Assembly: GCF_004634245.1 (NCBI RefSeq)
Contig: NZ_SJTF01000017.1
Span: 1 to 64,000 of the forward strand
DNA: 64,000 nucleotides
Reading direction: 5' to 3'
Source: Flavobacterium foetidum
GTDB lineage: Bacteria > Bacteroidota > Bacteroidia > Flavobacteriales > Flavobacteriaceae
Positions 26,437 through 34,462 of the stretch are shown in pieces. Made by a program: the position numbers and the translations under genes. The notes below the pieces were generated by a model. It had not been told where the DNA came from. It worked only from the letters and a program-made list of their open reading frames with translations, and did no database searches. Each line of letters begins with the position of its first letter. Position 1 is the first letter of the stretch.

Positions 26437-28293
26437 ATGAAGCAGCTTTATTCCTTATTTTTATTATTCGCCTCAATACTGACTTTTGGTCAAGCTAATT
26501 TAGACAAATACGATTATTTTGTACAGTTTAACGGAAATCAGCTTTCGAAGAAAGTAGAGGTTGATCAAGTGCTGAATCATCCGATTATTACAAAATTTAC
26601 CAGTAAAACACCCGATTTTGATTTTCGAAAATATACTTCAATTATCAAATTAGACCAGAAGATTACCATTCACGGAAGTTTTCTCGACAGCGTTCCTTAT
26701 TATCAAGTTACGATTCCGATAAAAAACAAAGAAGATGTAAAGCAATTTCTAGTGGAGAATTTAAAAGCAGAACAAAATGCAATTCAGGATTTTGGGAAAT
26801 ATGCTGTTTTTACGCCAAAAGGAGTAAAGAGAACTTTAGCTTGGAATGATAATTTTTTCGTGATTTTCGAATTAACCAAAAGGCTTCCGACGAAATTTTA
26901 CAAGGAAGAAAGTGCTATAAGCGCAGTCGATTCTGTTGCAACAATAGATTATTTTGAAAATGATACGATTGCAGAAGCTCCCGCTGTTTATGATGTTCCA
27001 GCACCGCCGGTTTATACATCTCCAAAAGATGAAGCACCAGCTGTTACTGAAGTTTCTCCAAAAGCATCAGATATTATCTTAGATGTCGATCCATACGACC
27101 AGAATCCGTATGAAACATATTCAGCAGAACAAGCAGAATTTGATAGAAAATTGGCAGAGAATCAAAGTAAAATCATAAAACAATTATTTGAAAACGGTTT
27201 TACAGCGCCAACTTCTTCTAAAATTACGATTGGAGCAGATATTTCTTCTTGGGTAGATTATGGCGGCATGATTTCGACTTTGTATTCTGCTTACAGTTAT
27301 CCGATGAGACTATTCGGAGGCTTTGATAAATACCTGCCGATGCAGAAGAACTTTGGGAATTTTGTAAAAGGAATAAACCTTGACTTCTATTTTGATAATG
27401 ACAATGCCAGAATCGAAGAAATCGTAGAATATTCTAAAGAAATTGCTGAAGCAGTAAGCAAAATAGGAAATCGAAAAATCAACAAAAATATCTTTAATTA
27501 TTTCCCAGCCAATAAGCCATTGGGATATATGTCTTATCATTTTAACACGGAAGAGGCACTTGAGAAGTTTCCGTCATTAATGACCGATATGTTTCAAAAT
27601 CCAAAATTTACAAAAGAGGATATCGTTGTTATAACTGATTTAATTTCTACCATTGTTGATGAAAAAGCCACAGCGAAGCTTTTTGATGGCGATTTAAGCG
27701 CTTTTTTGCACGATGTGAAAGAAGTTGAGGTAATGACCAAAAAATATGGTTATGACGAAAATTACGAAGAGAAAATTACGGAAGAGAAAGAGAAGAAAAC
27801 AATTCCGTTGTTTACAGTAGTTTTTACCTCCACACATCCAACTTTTGGTGACAAATTGTTGCAGTTAGGTGTTCGAAAAAAACTGCTGGCGCAAAACGGA
27901 AATTATTACCAGATTTTAGGAACTAAGGAATATGGAGATATGTATATCCTGAAAGATAAAGATGTTGTAGCGGTAAGCAATACATTGGATTATTTTGGTA
28001 AAGGAAACGGTTCTTTTGTAAAAGAAACCAAGAAAGATTTAAGTAGGAATGCTATTTTCGGACAATTAAATATTTCGCAGACAATTAAAGCTTTTGGACA
28101 AAACGCTAAAGATGATGAATTAAATAAAATGAATAGATTCGCATCACAATTTTCAGATTTTACCATGGAATCACCTAAAAAGCTGATTGACAATAAATTT
28201 AAATTTGTTTTTAAATTGAATTCATTACAAAACGATAAAAATATTATTTTGCAGACATTAGATTTGGCCAATGATATGATGGCTTCAAAATAA
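26437..28293 (+). CDS. Exported protein of unknown function
   Basis: 618 residues with a signal peptide (MKQLYSLFLLFASILTFGQ). The mature protein has an N-terminal 'YFVQFNGNQLSKKVEVDQVLNHPII' segment, a Pro-rich acidic linker near residues 185-215 ('APAVYDVPAPPVYTSP'), and a second half with an 'ADISSWVDYGGM' motif. The two-lobed layout resembles DUF4836-type Bacteroidetes proteins, but I cannot confirm that. Three bases after the lipoprotein gene, same operon. Confidence 0.7.
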   Translation: MKQLYSLFLLFASILTFGQANLDKYDYFVQFNGNQLSKKVEVDQVLNHPIITKFTSKTPDFDFRKYTSIIKLDQKITIHGSFLDSVPYYQVTIPIKNKEDVKQFLVENLKAEQNAIQDFGKYAVFTPKGVKRTLAWNDNFFVIFELTKRLPTKFYKEESAISAVDSVATIDYFENDTIAEAPAVYDVPAPPVYTSPKDEAPAVTEVSPKASDIILDVDPYDQNPYETYSAEQAEFDRKLAENQSKIIKQLFENGFTAPTSSKITIGADISSWVDYGGMISTLYSAYSYPMRLFGGFDKYLPMQKNFGNFVKGINLDFYFDNDNARIEEIVEYSKEIAEAVSKIGNRKINKNIFNYFPANKPLGYMSYHFNTEEALEKFPSLMTDMFQNPKFTKEDIVVITDLISTIVDEKATAKLFDGDLSAFLHDVKEVEVMTKKYGYDENYEEKITEEKEKKTIPLFTVVFTSTHPTFGDKLLQLGVRKKLLAQNGNYYQILGTKEYGDMYILKDKDVVAVSNTLDYFGKGNGSFVKETKKDLSRNAIFGQLNISQTIKAFGQNAKDDELNKMNRFASQFSDFTMESPKKLIDNKFKFVFKLNSLQNDKNIILQTLDLANDMMASK

Positions 28294-28304
28294 AGTTTAA
28301 AACC

Positions 28305-28340
28305 AAAAAAGGCTGTGCAAAATTTAGGACAGCCTTTTTT
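28305..28340. terminator. Bidirectional terminator
   Basis: AAAAAAGGCTGT (28305-28316) pairs with ACAGCCTTTTTT (28329-28340), 12-base loop. Confidence 0.8.
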
Positions 28341-28398
28341 AGTTAAAGCCCCAGCGAGGCATAATATTTATAGGCATACAGTCATACAGATTCAAAGG

Positions 28399-28511
28399 AG
28401 CTCCAGAGGAGCGAAATAAACAAGCATTGTGAAAAAATATACCGCTCCTCTGGAGCTTTATTATTGGTGATAAATATGATTTCTATAAATATTTAGCTTC
28501 TCCGAAGCTAA
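28399..28511. repeat. Palindromic intergenic repeat (AGCTCCAGAGGAGCG family)
   Basis: AGCTCCAGAGGAGCG (28399-28413) is perfectly inverted as CGCTCCTCTGGAGCT (28443-28457). A second hairpin follows: TTAGCTTC (28493-28500) with GAAGCTAA (28504-28511). No coding potential. Confidence 0.7.
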
Positions 28512-28554
28512 TCTTTGGTTATTCAATATTTCTTCGAATTGTCTTATTTTTATT

Positions 28555-29451
28555 TTAAGTAATGGAAGCTTCGTAAATGGTTTTTATAGTATCGCCAAGC
28601 ACGGCATTAAAATCATCATCAGACTGATTTGTGCTGAGGCCCTCGGATAATGCTCTTGAAAAACTGGCAATTAAGCCGTGATTTTGTGCGAGTTTAGTAT
28701 TGGCTTCTTCTCTAGAATAACCCCCAGACAATGCAACAACACGCACCACATGAGGATTTGATATTAGTTCGCTGTAAAAATCATTTATTGTTGGGATAGA
28801 AAGCTTCAACATCACTTTTACTTCTTTGTCTAAAGCATTAAGCTGTTTTATGATTTCATCTTTAAGAATCTGTTCTGATTTTTGTTTGTCTGGACTATAA
28901 ATATCAATTTCAGGCTCAATTATCGGAATAAGGCCTTTTTGATAGATTTGCAAACCGACTCTAAACTGCTGTTCTACTATATCACGGATTCCTTCTGGAT
29001 TTGCTTCTTTAATTACAGAACGCATTTTGGTTCCAAATACGTTTCGTTCTACTGCTCTGGTCAGCAATTCGTCTAAATTCGGAATCGGTTTCATGAGTTG
29101 AACGCCACTGGCTACGTCGGCAAGACCTTTGTCGACTTTAAGAAAAGGAACGATTTTTTTCTTTTCCCATAAATAATCTGCTGTCCATTGGCCGTCAATT
29201 TTTCGGTCCATAGTGTTTTCAAACAAAATAGCTCCTAGTATGTATTTGCTGTCAAAAGACGGACTTTTGATAATTCTAGTTCTCATTTCATGTACAAGAG
29301 TGTACATTTCCTCGTCATTTGAATAACTTTTTTCTTCAACGCCATATTGTGATAAAGCCTTTGGTGTGCTTCCGCCGCTCTGATCCAATGCGGCAATAAA
29401 TCCTTTTCCGGATTGCATGAGATTTAACTGTTCGGTATTTATGTTTTTCAT
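28555..29451 (-). CDS. Class I fructose-bisphosphate aldolase
   Basis: 298-residue glycolytic aldolase of the bacterial class I (Schiff-base, metal-free) type. N-terminus 'MQSGKGFIAALDQSGGSTPKALSQYG', 'ILFENTMDR', the active-site lysine region 'VPFLKVDKGLA', 'LIPIIEPEID', 'VMLKLSIPT', and the phosphate-binding 'VVALSGGYSREEA'. An upstream in-frame ATG at 29493 adds 14 residues not expected in the family; I use MKNINTEQ. It stands on the minus strand next to the DUF4421 gene. Confidence 0.93.
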   Translation of the reverse strand: MKNINTEQLNLMQSGKGFIAALDQSGGSTPKALSQYGVEEKSYSNDEEMYTLVHEMRTRIIKSPSFDSKYILGAILFENTMDRKIDGQWTADYLWEKKKIVPFLKVDKGLADVASGVQLMKPIPNLDELLTRAVERNVFGTKMRSVIKEANPEGIRDIVEQQFRVGLQIYQKGLIPIIEPEIDIYSPDKQKSEQILKDEIIKQLNALDKEVKVMLKLSIPTINDFYSELISNPHVVRVVALSGGYSREEANTKLAQNHGLIASFSRALSEGLSTNQSDDDFNAVLGDTIKTIYEASIT

Positions 29452-29530
29452 AACGATAAATTTTAGTGTATAAATTCCAGTTAAATTACGCAATTTTTTT
29501 GTGACTGCTTATAAATCAATGATTAACATT

Positions 29531-30469
29531 TTAAAGTCCGATTTTCTTATTTACTTTTTCATAGACTTCTTTTACTTTTTTGGGAGGGTTAAATCGATAA
29601 CCAACAGAAAGTTTTACAGTGACGATATTATCATTCAGACGCGGGTCGACTTTATCATCTTGTGCAAAGCTTACGGTATTAAGACTTGCAAAACCGAAGA
29701 AACGGTCTTTATTATAGGCCAGTTTTAAATTGAAATCGGCCTGATACAGAGCTGAGGTATCTTTGTCAATGACATTCAGCCCAGCGCCTAAAGCAAGTCC
29801 GGCTCCGATCAAAACTCTATCATTAATTACAAAATTATAAAAATAGGAAGGTGCCAGCGTAAATACATACATATCTCCAGGTGACGAATCGGACGTATTT
29901 AAATCGAGATTGGTATAATAAAATGAAAAAGACGGAATAAAACTTCCCGAACTTTTGGTTTGCCATTCGTTTTGACTTACTAATGATTTAAAAGAAAATT
30001 TCTCATTGAAAATATATGAAGTAGACCCGCCAATTTTTGTGGTTCGCATATTGGGCAACTGAGCCGTTATATTATCATCACTAATATAAAACCCTTTTTG
30101 ATTGATGAAAGTAAATGACTGCATCCATTTTTTATAATAAAAACGGGTGTTGAAATTAAAGTGTTTGGAATTAGAGTCGCCTTTGTTTTGACTTAGAAAT
30201 TTAGGAGCAAAACCAAAACTAATGTCAATGATTTTGTAATTGAGGTTGAAACCAATCTGCTCTCTTCGATTCGGAATAAGATTTACAAATATTTTAGGGT
30301 CTTGAGTGTCTGAAGCAATCTGAAAACTATTGGAAGTGTCTAAATAATAGATACTGGCAGTAATTTTATCATTGTAGGATTTGAAATAGGGGTTTTGCAA
30401 AGTGTCATTTTGGGCGAAACATCCAAAAATGCTGATAAAGAATGTAGTGTAAATGGTTTTTAAACACAT
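29531..30469 (-). CDS. DUF4421 family outer-membrane protein
   Basis: 312 residues. Signal peptide-like start (MCLKTIYTTFFISIFGCFAQ), then 'IFVNLIPNRREQIGFNLNYKIIDISFGFAPKFL' and many amphipathic strands ending 'VKLSVGYRFNPPKK', consistent with a DUF4421 beta-barrel. Function unknown. The only plausible ATG lies inside a degenerate copy of the palindromic element described at 25539, and the first four codons derive from that repeat, so the native start may have been replaced. Confidence 0.75.
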   Translation of the reverse strand: MCLKTIYTTFFISIFGCFAQNDTLQNPYFKSYNDKITASIYYLDTSNSFQIASDTQDPKIFVNLIPNRREQIGFNLNYKIIDISFGFAPKFLSQNKGDSNSKHFNFNTRFYYKKWMQSFTFINQKGFYISDDNITAQLPNMRTTKIGGSTSYIFNEKFSFKSLVSQNEWQTKSSGSFIPSFSFYYTNLDLNTSDSSPGDMYVFTLAPSYFYNFVINDRVLIGAGLALGAGLNVIDKDTSALYQADFNLKLAYNKDRFFGFASLNTVSFAQDDKVDPRLNDNIVTVKLSVGYRFNPPKKVKEVYEKVNKKIGL

Positions 30470-30600
30470 AGAAACATAGTTTTTGGATTGTTTTAAAAAG
30501 ACATTTCATTCAAAATAAATCACATAGCTTATGCCAAAAAAATGTAGTTTTTAAAATCACCTCTAAGATAGGTCTTTAAATTTATGTTTCTATGGGTTAA
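30464..30600. repeat. Degenerate third copy of the MITE-like palindromic element
   Basis: AACACATAGAAACATAGTTT at the left and TTTATGTTTCTATGGGTTAA at the right match the inner arms of the element at 25539. The middle has the CACATAG motif. The outer CTCGTTGGGTG ends are missing. Confidence 0.6.
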
Positions 30601-30620
30601 ATAAATTTTTGTGATGAAAG

Positions 30621-31523
30621 TTAAACCCAATCAATTGGATTTTGCAATACATTTATCAATTTCTCCTCTTCGCTTCCTGCTTCTGGATGATGGTCGTAAA
30701 CCCATTGCACATGTGGAGGCAAACTCATCAAAATACTTTCAATTCTTCCGTTGGTTTTTAATCCGAATAAAGTTCCTTTGTCGTGAACTAAATTAAATTC
30801 GACATAACGGCCACGACGAATTTCCTGCCAGGTTCTTTGTTCTGGAGTATAAGGAAGATTTTTTCTTCTTTCCACAATTGGAACATAGGCTTCAAGGAAA
30901 CTATTTCCGACTTCAGTTACAAAATCGTACCAGTTTTCCATTGACATTTGGTCATTTGTTTTGCAATAATCAAAGAACAAGCCGCCAAGTCCGCGGGCTT
31001 CATTTCTATGTGCATTCCAGAAATACGAATCGCATTGTTTTTTATATTTTGGATAAAACTCTGGATTATGTTTGTCGCAAGCTGTTTTACAAATTTGATG
31101 AAAGTGTTTTGCATCTTCTTCAAACAAATAATAAGGCGTTAAATCCTGTCCGCCGCCAAACCATTGATTGATTACTTTTCCAGATTCATCATACATTTCA
31201 AAATAGCGCCAATTTGCGTGAACGGTTGGAACCATTGGATTTTTCGGGTGAATTACCAAACTTAATCCGCAGGCAAAGAAATCGGCTTCACCAACATTGA
31301 ACATTTTCTGCATCGTTTCAGGCAATTTTCCGTGAACGGCCGAAATGTTTACACCTCCTTTTTCGAAAACAGCCCCGTTTTCGATAACGCGTGTTCTTCC
31401 GCCACCGCCTTCCGGACGTTTCCATAAGTCTTCACGGAATTTTGCCGTTCCGTCAACAGCTTCTAATCCAGCACAGATTTGGTCTTGTAGATTTTGTATG
31501 TATGCGTAAAATTGGTCTTTCAT
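30621..31523 (-). CDS. hemF: Oxygen-dependent coproporphyrinogen III oxidase
   Basis: 300-residue cytosolic enzyme that decarboxylates coproporphyrinogen III to protoporphyrinogen IX using O2. Family signature 'WRYFEMYDESGKVINQWFGGGQDLTPYYLFEEDAKHFH', then 'CDSYFWNAHRNEARGLGGLFFDY' and 'YVEFNLVHDKGTLFGLKTNGRIESILMSLPP'. It is preceded by a small unknown gene with a 4-base gap. Presence of HemF indicates aerobic heme synthesis. Confidence 0.96.
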   Translation of the reverse strand: MKDQFYAYIQNLQDQICAGLEAVDGTAKFREDLWKRPEGGGGRTRVIENGAVFEKGGVNISAVHGKLPETMQKMFNVGEADFFACGLSLVIHPKNPMVPTVHANWRYFEMYDESGKVINQWFGGGQDLTPYYLFEEDAKHFHQICKTACDKHNPEFYPKYKKQCDSYFWNAHRNEARGLGGLFFDYCKTNDQMSMENWYDFVTEVGNSFLEAYVPIVERRKNLPYTPEQRTWQEIRRGRYVEFNLVHDKGTLFGLKTNGRIESILMSLPPHVQWVYDHHPEAGSEEEKLINVLQNPIDWV

Positions 31524-31527
31524 TTAA

Positions 31528-31908
31528 TTATTTTTTTGCTTTCGCAGAAGTAATTTTAGTATTTATTCCAAAAGAAAAAACCTTACTTTCCTGTTGAATA
31601 TAGTGATAAATAGCCAAAGCTTTTTCTTCAAACGGATAATTTTCTTCTTTTGAAAATTCTAGCAATAAATCACCGAATTGTTCTAATTGTTCCCAATCAA
31701 AATGAAGACGAGTTAGTAAAGTGATTAATTCTTCATTTGAATAATTAATCAAGCTTTCGATGTTTAATCCGAATTCTTTTAATTGGTTTTCGATGTCAGA
31801 TTTCTGTAAACTATTTAAAGGATAAGGAACATAAACAAGTGTTCGTAACGTCTTGAGGACATTATCGATTCTGATTTTTTCTTCGTCTCTTAAGCCTTTG
31901 TTGAGCAT
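31528..31908 (-). CDS. Unknown small protein in the heme cluster
   Basis: 126 residues, soluble, mostly helical, rich in Glu and Leu ('SDIENQLKEFGLNIESLINYSNEELITLLTR', 'WEQLEQFGDLLLEFS'). No recognised domain, no signal peptide. The stop is 4 bases before hemF, so it is probably cotranscribed with it; a role linked to heme synthesis is only suggested by position. Confidence 0.65.
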   Translation of the reverse strand: MLNKGLRDEEKIRIDNVLKTLRTLVYVPYPLNSLQKSDIENQLKEFGLNIESLINYSNEELITLLTRLHFDWEQLEQFGDLLLEFSKEENYPFEEKALAIYHYIQQESKVFSFGINTKITSAKAKK

Positions 31909-31926
31909 GATTATGTTTTTCGTTCT

Positions 31927-31953
31927 CCTGCAAGGTTTTTAAAACCTTGCAGG
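31927..31953. repeat. 27-bp palindrome, downstream flank of Y1 transposase
   Basis: Arms CCTGCAAGGTTTT and AAAACCTTGCAGG, perfect, one central base. Same family as 32542-32568 and 32600-32626. Confidence 0.85.
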
Positions 31954-31968
31954 ACAAGTGAAACCGAA

Positions 31969-32520
31969 TCACTCAAAAGTATACGTTTCATTTAAAGAAT
32001 CATTCTTTTGATTATGACAAAAGATAAAATTTTCAAAATCTCCAAACAAATTTAAAACCTCATTACGTTCTATTTTGGTTTCTTTATTTGATAAAAAAGA
32101 TTGATAAGACGAAAATCTAAAATTCGTAAAATCCAAATCAAAATGATGTTTCGGATTTAAATGTACATAAAGAATCAGTCGTCTTAAATAATTTTCATCT
32201 TTTAACCTTATTCTTTTAAAATGCTTTTCGAATAAACTTCCCGTTCTATTGGTTTGTTTATTAAATGCCTTAGCATAAGAATTAAATAAGTTCGAAAATG
32301 CTTGTGTAACTTCTTTCTCTTCTACATTTAGGCGAATCACTAAATGAAAGTGATTATTCATCAAGCAATAAGCAAAAACTGAAATTTTATGTTCTGTGTA
32401 TTTAGCTAATTGTTTTAAGAAATAAAATTTGTTAGCGTCATTTTCAAAAACAGTTATTCCATTAATTCCTCTATTGTAAATATGATAATAACAATCTTTT
32501 TCCAAAACTTCCAATTTCAT
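31969..32520 (-). CDS. REP-associated tyrosine transposase (Y1/HUH, RAYT-like)
   Basis: 183-residue single-strand DNA transposase of the IS200-like superfamily. Features: 'YYHIYNRGINGITVFENDANKFYFLKQLAKY' start typical of RAYTs, HUH metal motif 'NNHFHLVIRL', and the catalytic Tyr probably in 'LYVHLNPKHH'. No TnpB or ends of an autonomous insertion sequence are present. Copies of the 27-bp palindrome flank it on both sides (31927, 32542, 32600), the arrangement expected of a 'REPtron', where the enzyme acts on the neighbouring palindromes. It interrupts the minus-strand heme gene row between hemE and the hemF pair. Confidence 0.88.
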   Translation of the reverse strand: MKLEVLEKDCYYHIYNRGINGITVFENDANKFYFLKQLAKYTEHKISVFAYCLMNNHFHLVIRLNVEEKEVTQAFSNLFNSYAKAFNKQTNRTGSLFEKHFKRIRLKDENYLRRLILYVHLNPKHHFDLDFTNFRFSSYQSFLSNKETKIERNEVLNLFGDFENFIFCHNQKNDSLNETYTFE

Positions 32521-32541
32521 CTTTCAATTCATTTTTCATCT

Positions 32542-32626
32542 CCTGCAAGGTTTTCAAAACCTTGTAGGTGTTTTTCTTGTTTTACGATTGCTTATTATAC
32601 CTACAAGGTTTTGGAAACCTTGCAGG
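32542..32626. repeat. Inverted pair of 27-bp palindromes, upstream flank of Y1 transposase
   Basis: 32542-32568 and 32600-32626 each have CCTGCAAGG/CCTTGCAGG-type arms (one mismatch each, CCTACAAGG) and are inverted relative to one another, giving a nested hairpin. Confidence 0.85.
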
Positions 32627-32654
32627 AATGCCAATAAAGAATGAAAATTAGATG

Positions 32655-33722
32655 CTAATTCCCGTATTCCTTCACCGCGTCAATAAACGCTTTTGCGTGG
32701 TCTACAGGGATATTTGGTAAAATTCCGTGGCCTAAATTTACGATATATTTATCTTTTCCGAATTCGTCAATCATTTGGTGAACCATTTTTTTGATAGTCG
32801 GAATAGGAGAAAGCAATCTTGAAGGGTCAAAATTTCCTTGTAATGTAATGTTTCCTCCAGACAAATAGCGAGCATTTCTAGCCGAACATGTCCAGTCAAC
32901 TCCTAATGCAGAAGCACGGCTTTTTCCCATTTCGCCAAGAGCAAACCAGCATCCTTTTCCGAAAACAATAACTGGTGTAATATCAGCTAAAGCGTCAACA
33001 ATTTGATTGATGTATTTCCATGAAAATTCCTGATAATCAACAGGAGAAAGCATTCCTCCCCAAGAATCAAAAATCTGAACGGCATTTACTCCCGATTTTA
33101 CTTTTTCTTTTAAGTATAAAATCGTTGTATCTGTAATTTTTTGCAATAAAGTATGCGCTGCGGCCGGATTAGAAAAACAGAAACCTTTTGCTGTATCAAA
33201 ACTTTTAGAACCTTTTCCTTCAACAGCATAACAGAAAATGGTCCAAGGCGAACCAGCGAAACCAATTAATGGCACTTCGTCGTTCAGCATTTCCTTAGTC
33301 AATTTCACTGCGTCAAAAACGTAGCCTAAAGTTTCATTTACATCTGGAACGTAAACTTTGTGAACATCAGCCAAAGAACGAATCGGATTTGGAATAATCG
33401 GCCCTAAATTATCTTTCAATTCTACGTGAATTCCCATTGCGCGAGGCACAACCAGAATATCTGAGAATAAAATCGCAGCATCTGGAGCAATTCGGTGAAT
33501 TGGTTGAACTGTAATTTCAGCGGCTAATTCTGGAGTTTCGCAACGTGTAAAAAAATCATATTTATCACGAAGTTCTCTAAATTCTGGCAAATATCTTCCG
33601 GCTTGACGCATCATCCATACTGGCGGGCGTTGCACTGTTTCTCCTTTTAATGCTTTTAAAAATAGGTCGTTTTTAAGCCCCCTAACCCCCGAAGGGGGAA
33701 TTTGAATATCGTTATTGTTCAT
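32655..33722 (-). CDS. hemE: Uroporphyrinogen decarboxylase
   Basis: 355-residue enzyme converting uroporphyrinogen III to coproporphyrinogen III. Motifs 'LKNDLFLKALKGE', 'PPVWMMRQAGRYLPEFRELR', 'FSDILVVPRAMG', 'GFAGSPWTIFCYAVEG', 'FDSWGGMLSP' and 'VNLGHGILPNIPVDHAKAFI' are diagnostic. Homology to the family starts at Leu16. Residues 6-17 (IQIPPSGVRGLK) are encoded by a palindromic repeat arm at 33675-33706, so the extreme N-terminus is repeat-derived. It lies between hemD and the Y1 transposase. Confidence 0.96.
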   Translation of the reverse strand: MNNNDIQIPPSGVRGLKNDLFLKALKGETVQRPPVWMMRQAGRYLPEFRELRDKYDFFTRCETPELAAEITVQPIHRIAPDAAILFSDILVVPRAMGIHVELKDNLGPIIPNPIRSLADVHKVYVPDVNETLGYVFDAVKLTKEMLNDEVPLIGFAGSPWTIFCYAVEGKGSKSFDTAKGFCFSNPAAAHTLLQKITDTTILYLKEKVKSGVNAVQIFDSWGGMLSPVDYQEFSWKYINQIVDALADITPVIVFGKGCWFALGEMGKSRASALGVDWTCSARNARYLSGGNITLQGNFDPSRLLSPIPTIKKMVHQMIDEFGKDKYIVNLGHGILPNIPVDHAKAFIDAVKEYGN

Positions 33723-33798
33723 TTTAATTAATTTTTAAACTTATCGTAATGTTTTTGTTTTAGCCTTTCTAAATTCCCCCTTTGGGAGCCAGGGGCTT
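33675..33798. repeat. Inverted pair of palindromic repeats spanning the hemD-hemE junction
   Basis: Left arm 33675-33706 (AAGCCCC.., CCCCCGAAGGGGGAATTT) and right arm 33767-33798 (AAATTCCCCCTTTGGGAG.., GGGGCTT) are inverted copies of a 32-bp unit that is itself palindromic. The left arm is codons 6-17 of hemE; the right arm supplies the first two bases of the hemD stop region (TTA at 33797-33799). Confidence 0.8.
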
Positions 33799-34462
33799 AT
33801 TTATATTCTTGAATTACATCTTCAATCACATCTTCAATTGTTGGCTGGTCTGCAACGATGATGTTTTTTGTGATTTTTGATAGAGCTTCTGCGGTGGTTT
33901 CTCCAATACAGAAACAGATTTGTTTATTGATGCTATTATGTTTCAGATAACTTTTAACTCCAGACGGACTAAAGAACAAAATCGCTTCTGGATTTGCTTT
34001 TATTTTCTGAGGTTGCAACGTAGTTTCGTAAACCTGAATTTCGTTGAATTTTATTCCCGCTTCTTTTAAAGCTTCTGGCAAAGTGTCTCGTCTTAAGTTT
34101 CCGCTAAAGAAAGTGAAGCTTTCACTATTATAAATCAGAGTGATAATTTCGGCTAAATCCGAAGCGTAACCAGTATAAGCCACAACATTAAAACCATTTT
34201 CTTCTAAAAGAGCTTTGGTTTTAAGTCCAACACAATACGCGTTTTTCTTTTTTAGTTCTTCTGATTTTGGATTTGATAAAACACTGTGAACAGCATTCTG
34301 ACTTGTAAAAATCAGACTTTCGTTGAGGTCTTTCAGTTCGAAAGGTTTGTTTTCTGTTTTAATGAAATCGGCTTCGATTAATTCAACGCCGTATTTCATC
34401 AACTCTTGTTTATAAAGAGGGGATAATATTTTTGTGGATACTATTTGGATTGATTTACTCAT
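33797..34462 (-). CDS. hemD: Uroporphyrinogen-III synthase
   Basis: 221-residue two-lobed enzyme that closes hydroxymethylbilane to uroporphyrinogen III with ring D inversion. HemD is poorly conserved; visible features are 'IVSTKILSPLYKQELMKYGVELIEADFI', 'LIFTSQNAVHSVLS', 'FFSGNLRRDTLPEALKEAGI', 'AILFFSPSGVKSYL' and 'CIGETTAEALSK'. Position between hemC and hemE supports the call. The C-terminus ends EYK with the stop in a palindromic repeat. Its start overlaps the DUF1016 gene end by 8 bases. Confidence 0.9.
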   Translation of the reverse strand: MSKSIQIVSTKILSPLYKQELMKYGVELIEADFIKTENKPFELKDLNESLIFTSQNAVHSVLSNPKSEELKKKNAYCVGLKTKALLEENGFNVVAYTGYASDLAEIITLIYNSESFTFFSGNLRRDTLPEALKEAGIKFNEIQVYETTLQPQKIKANPEAILFFSPSGVKSYLKHNSINKQICFCIGETTAEALSKITKNIIVADQPTIEDVIEDVIQEYK

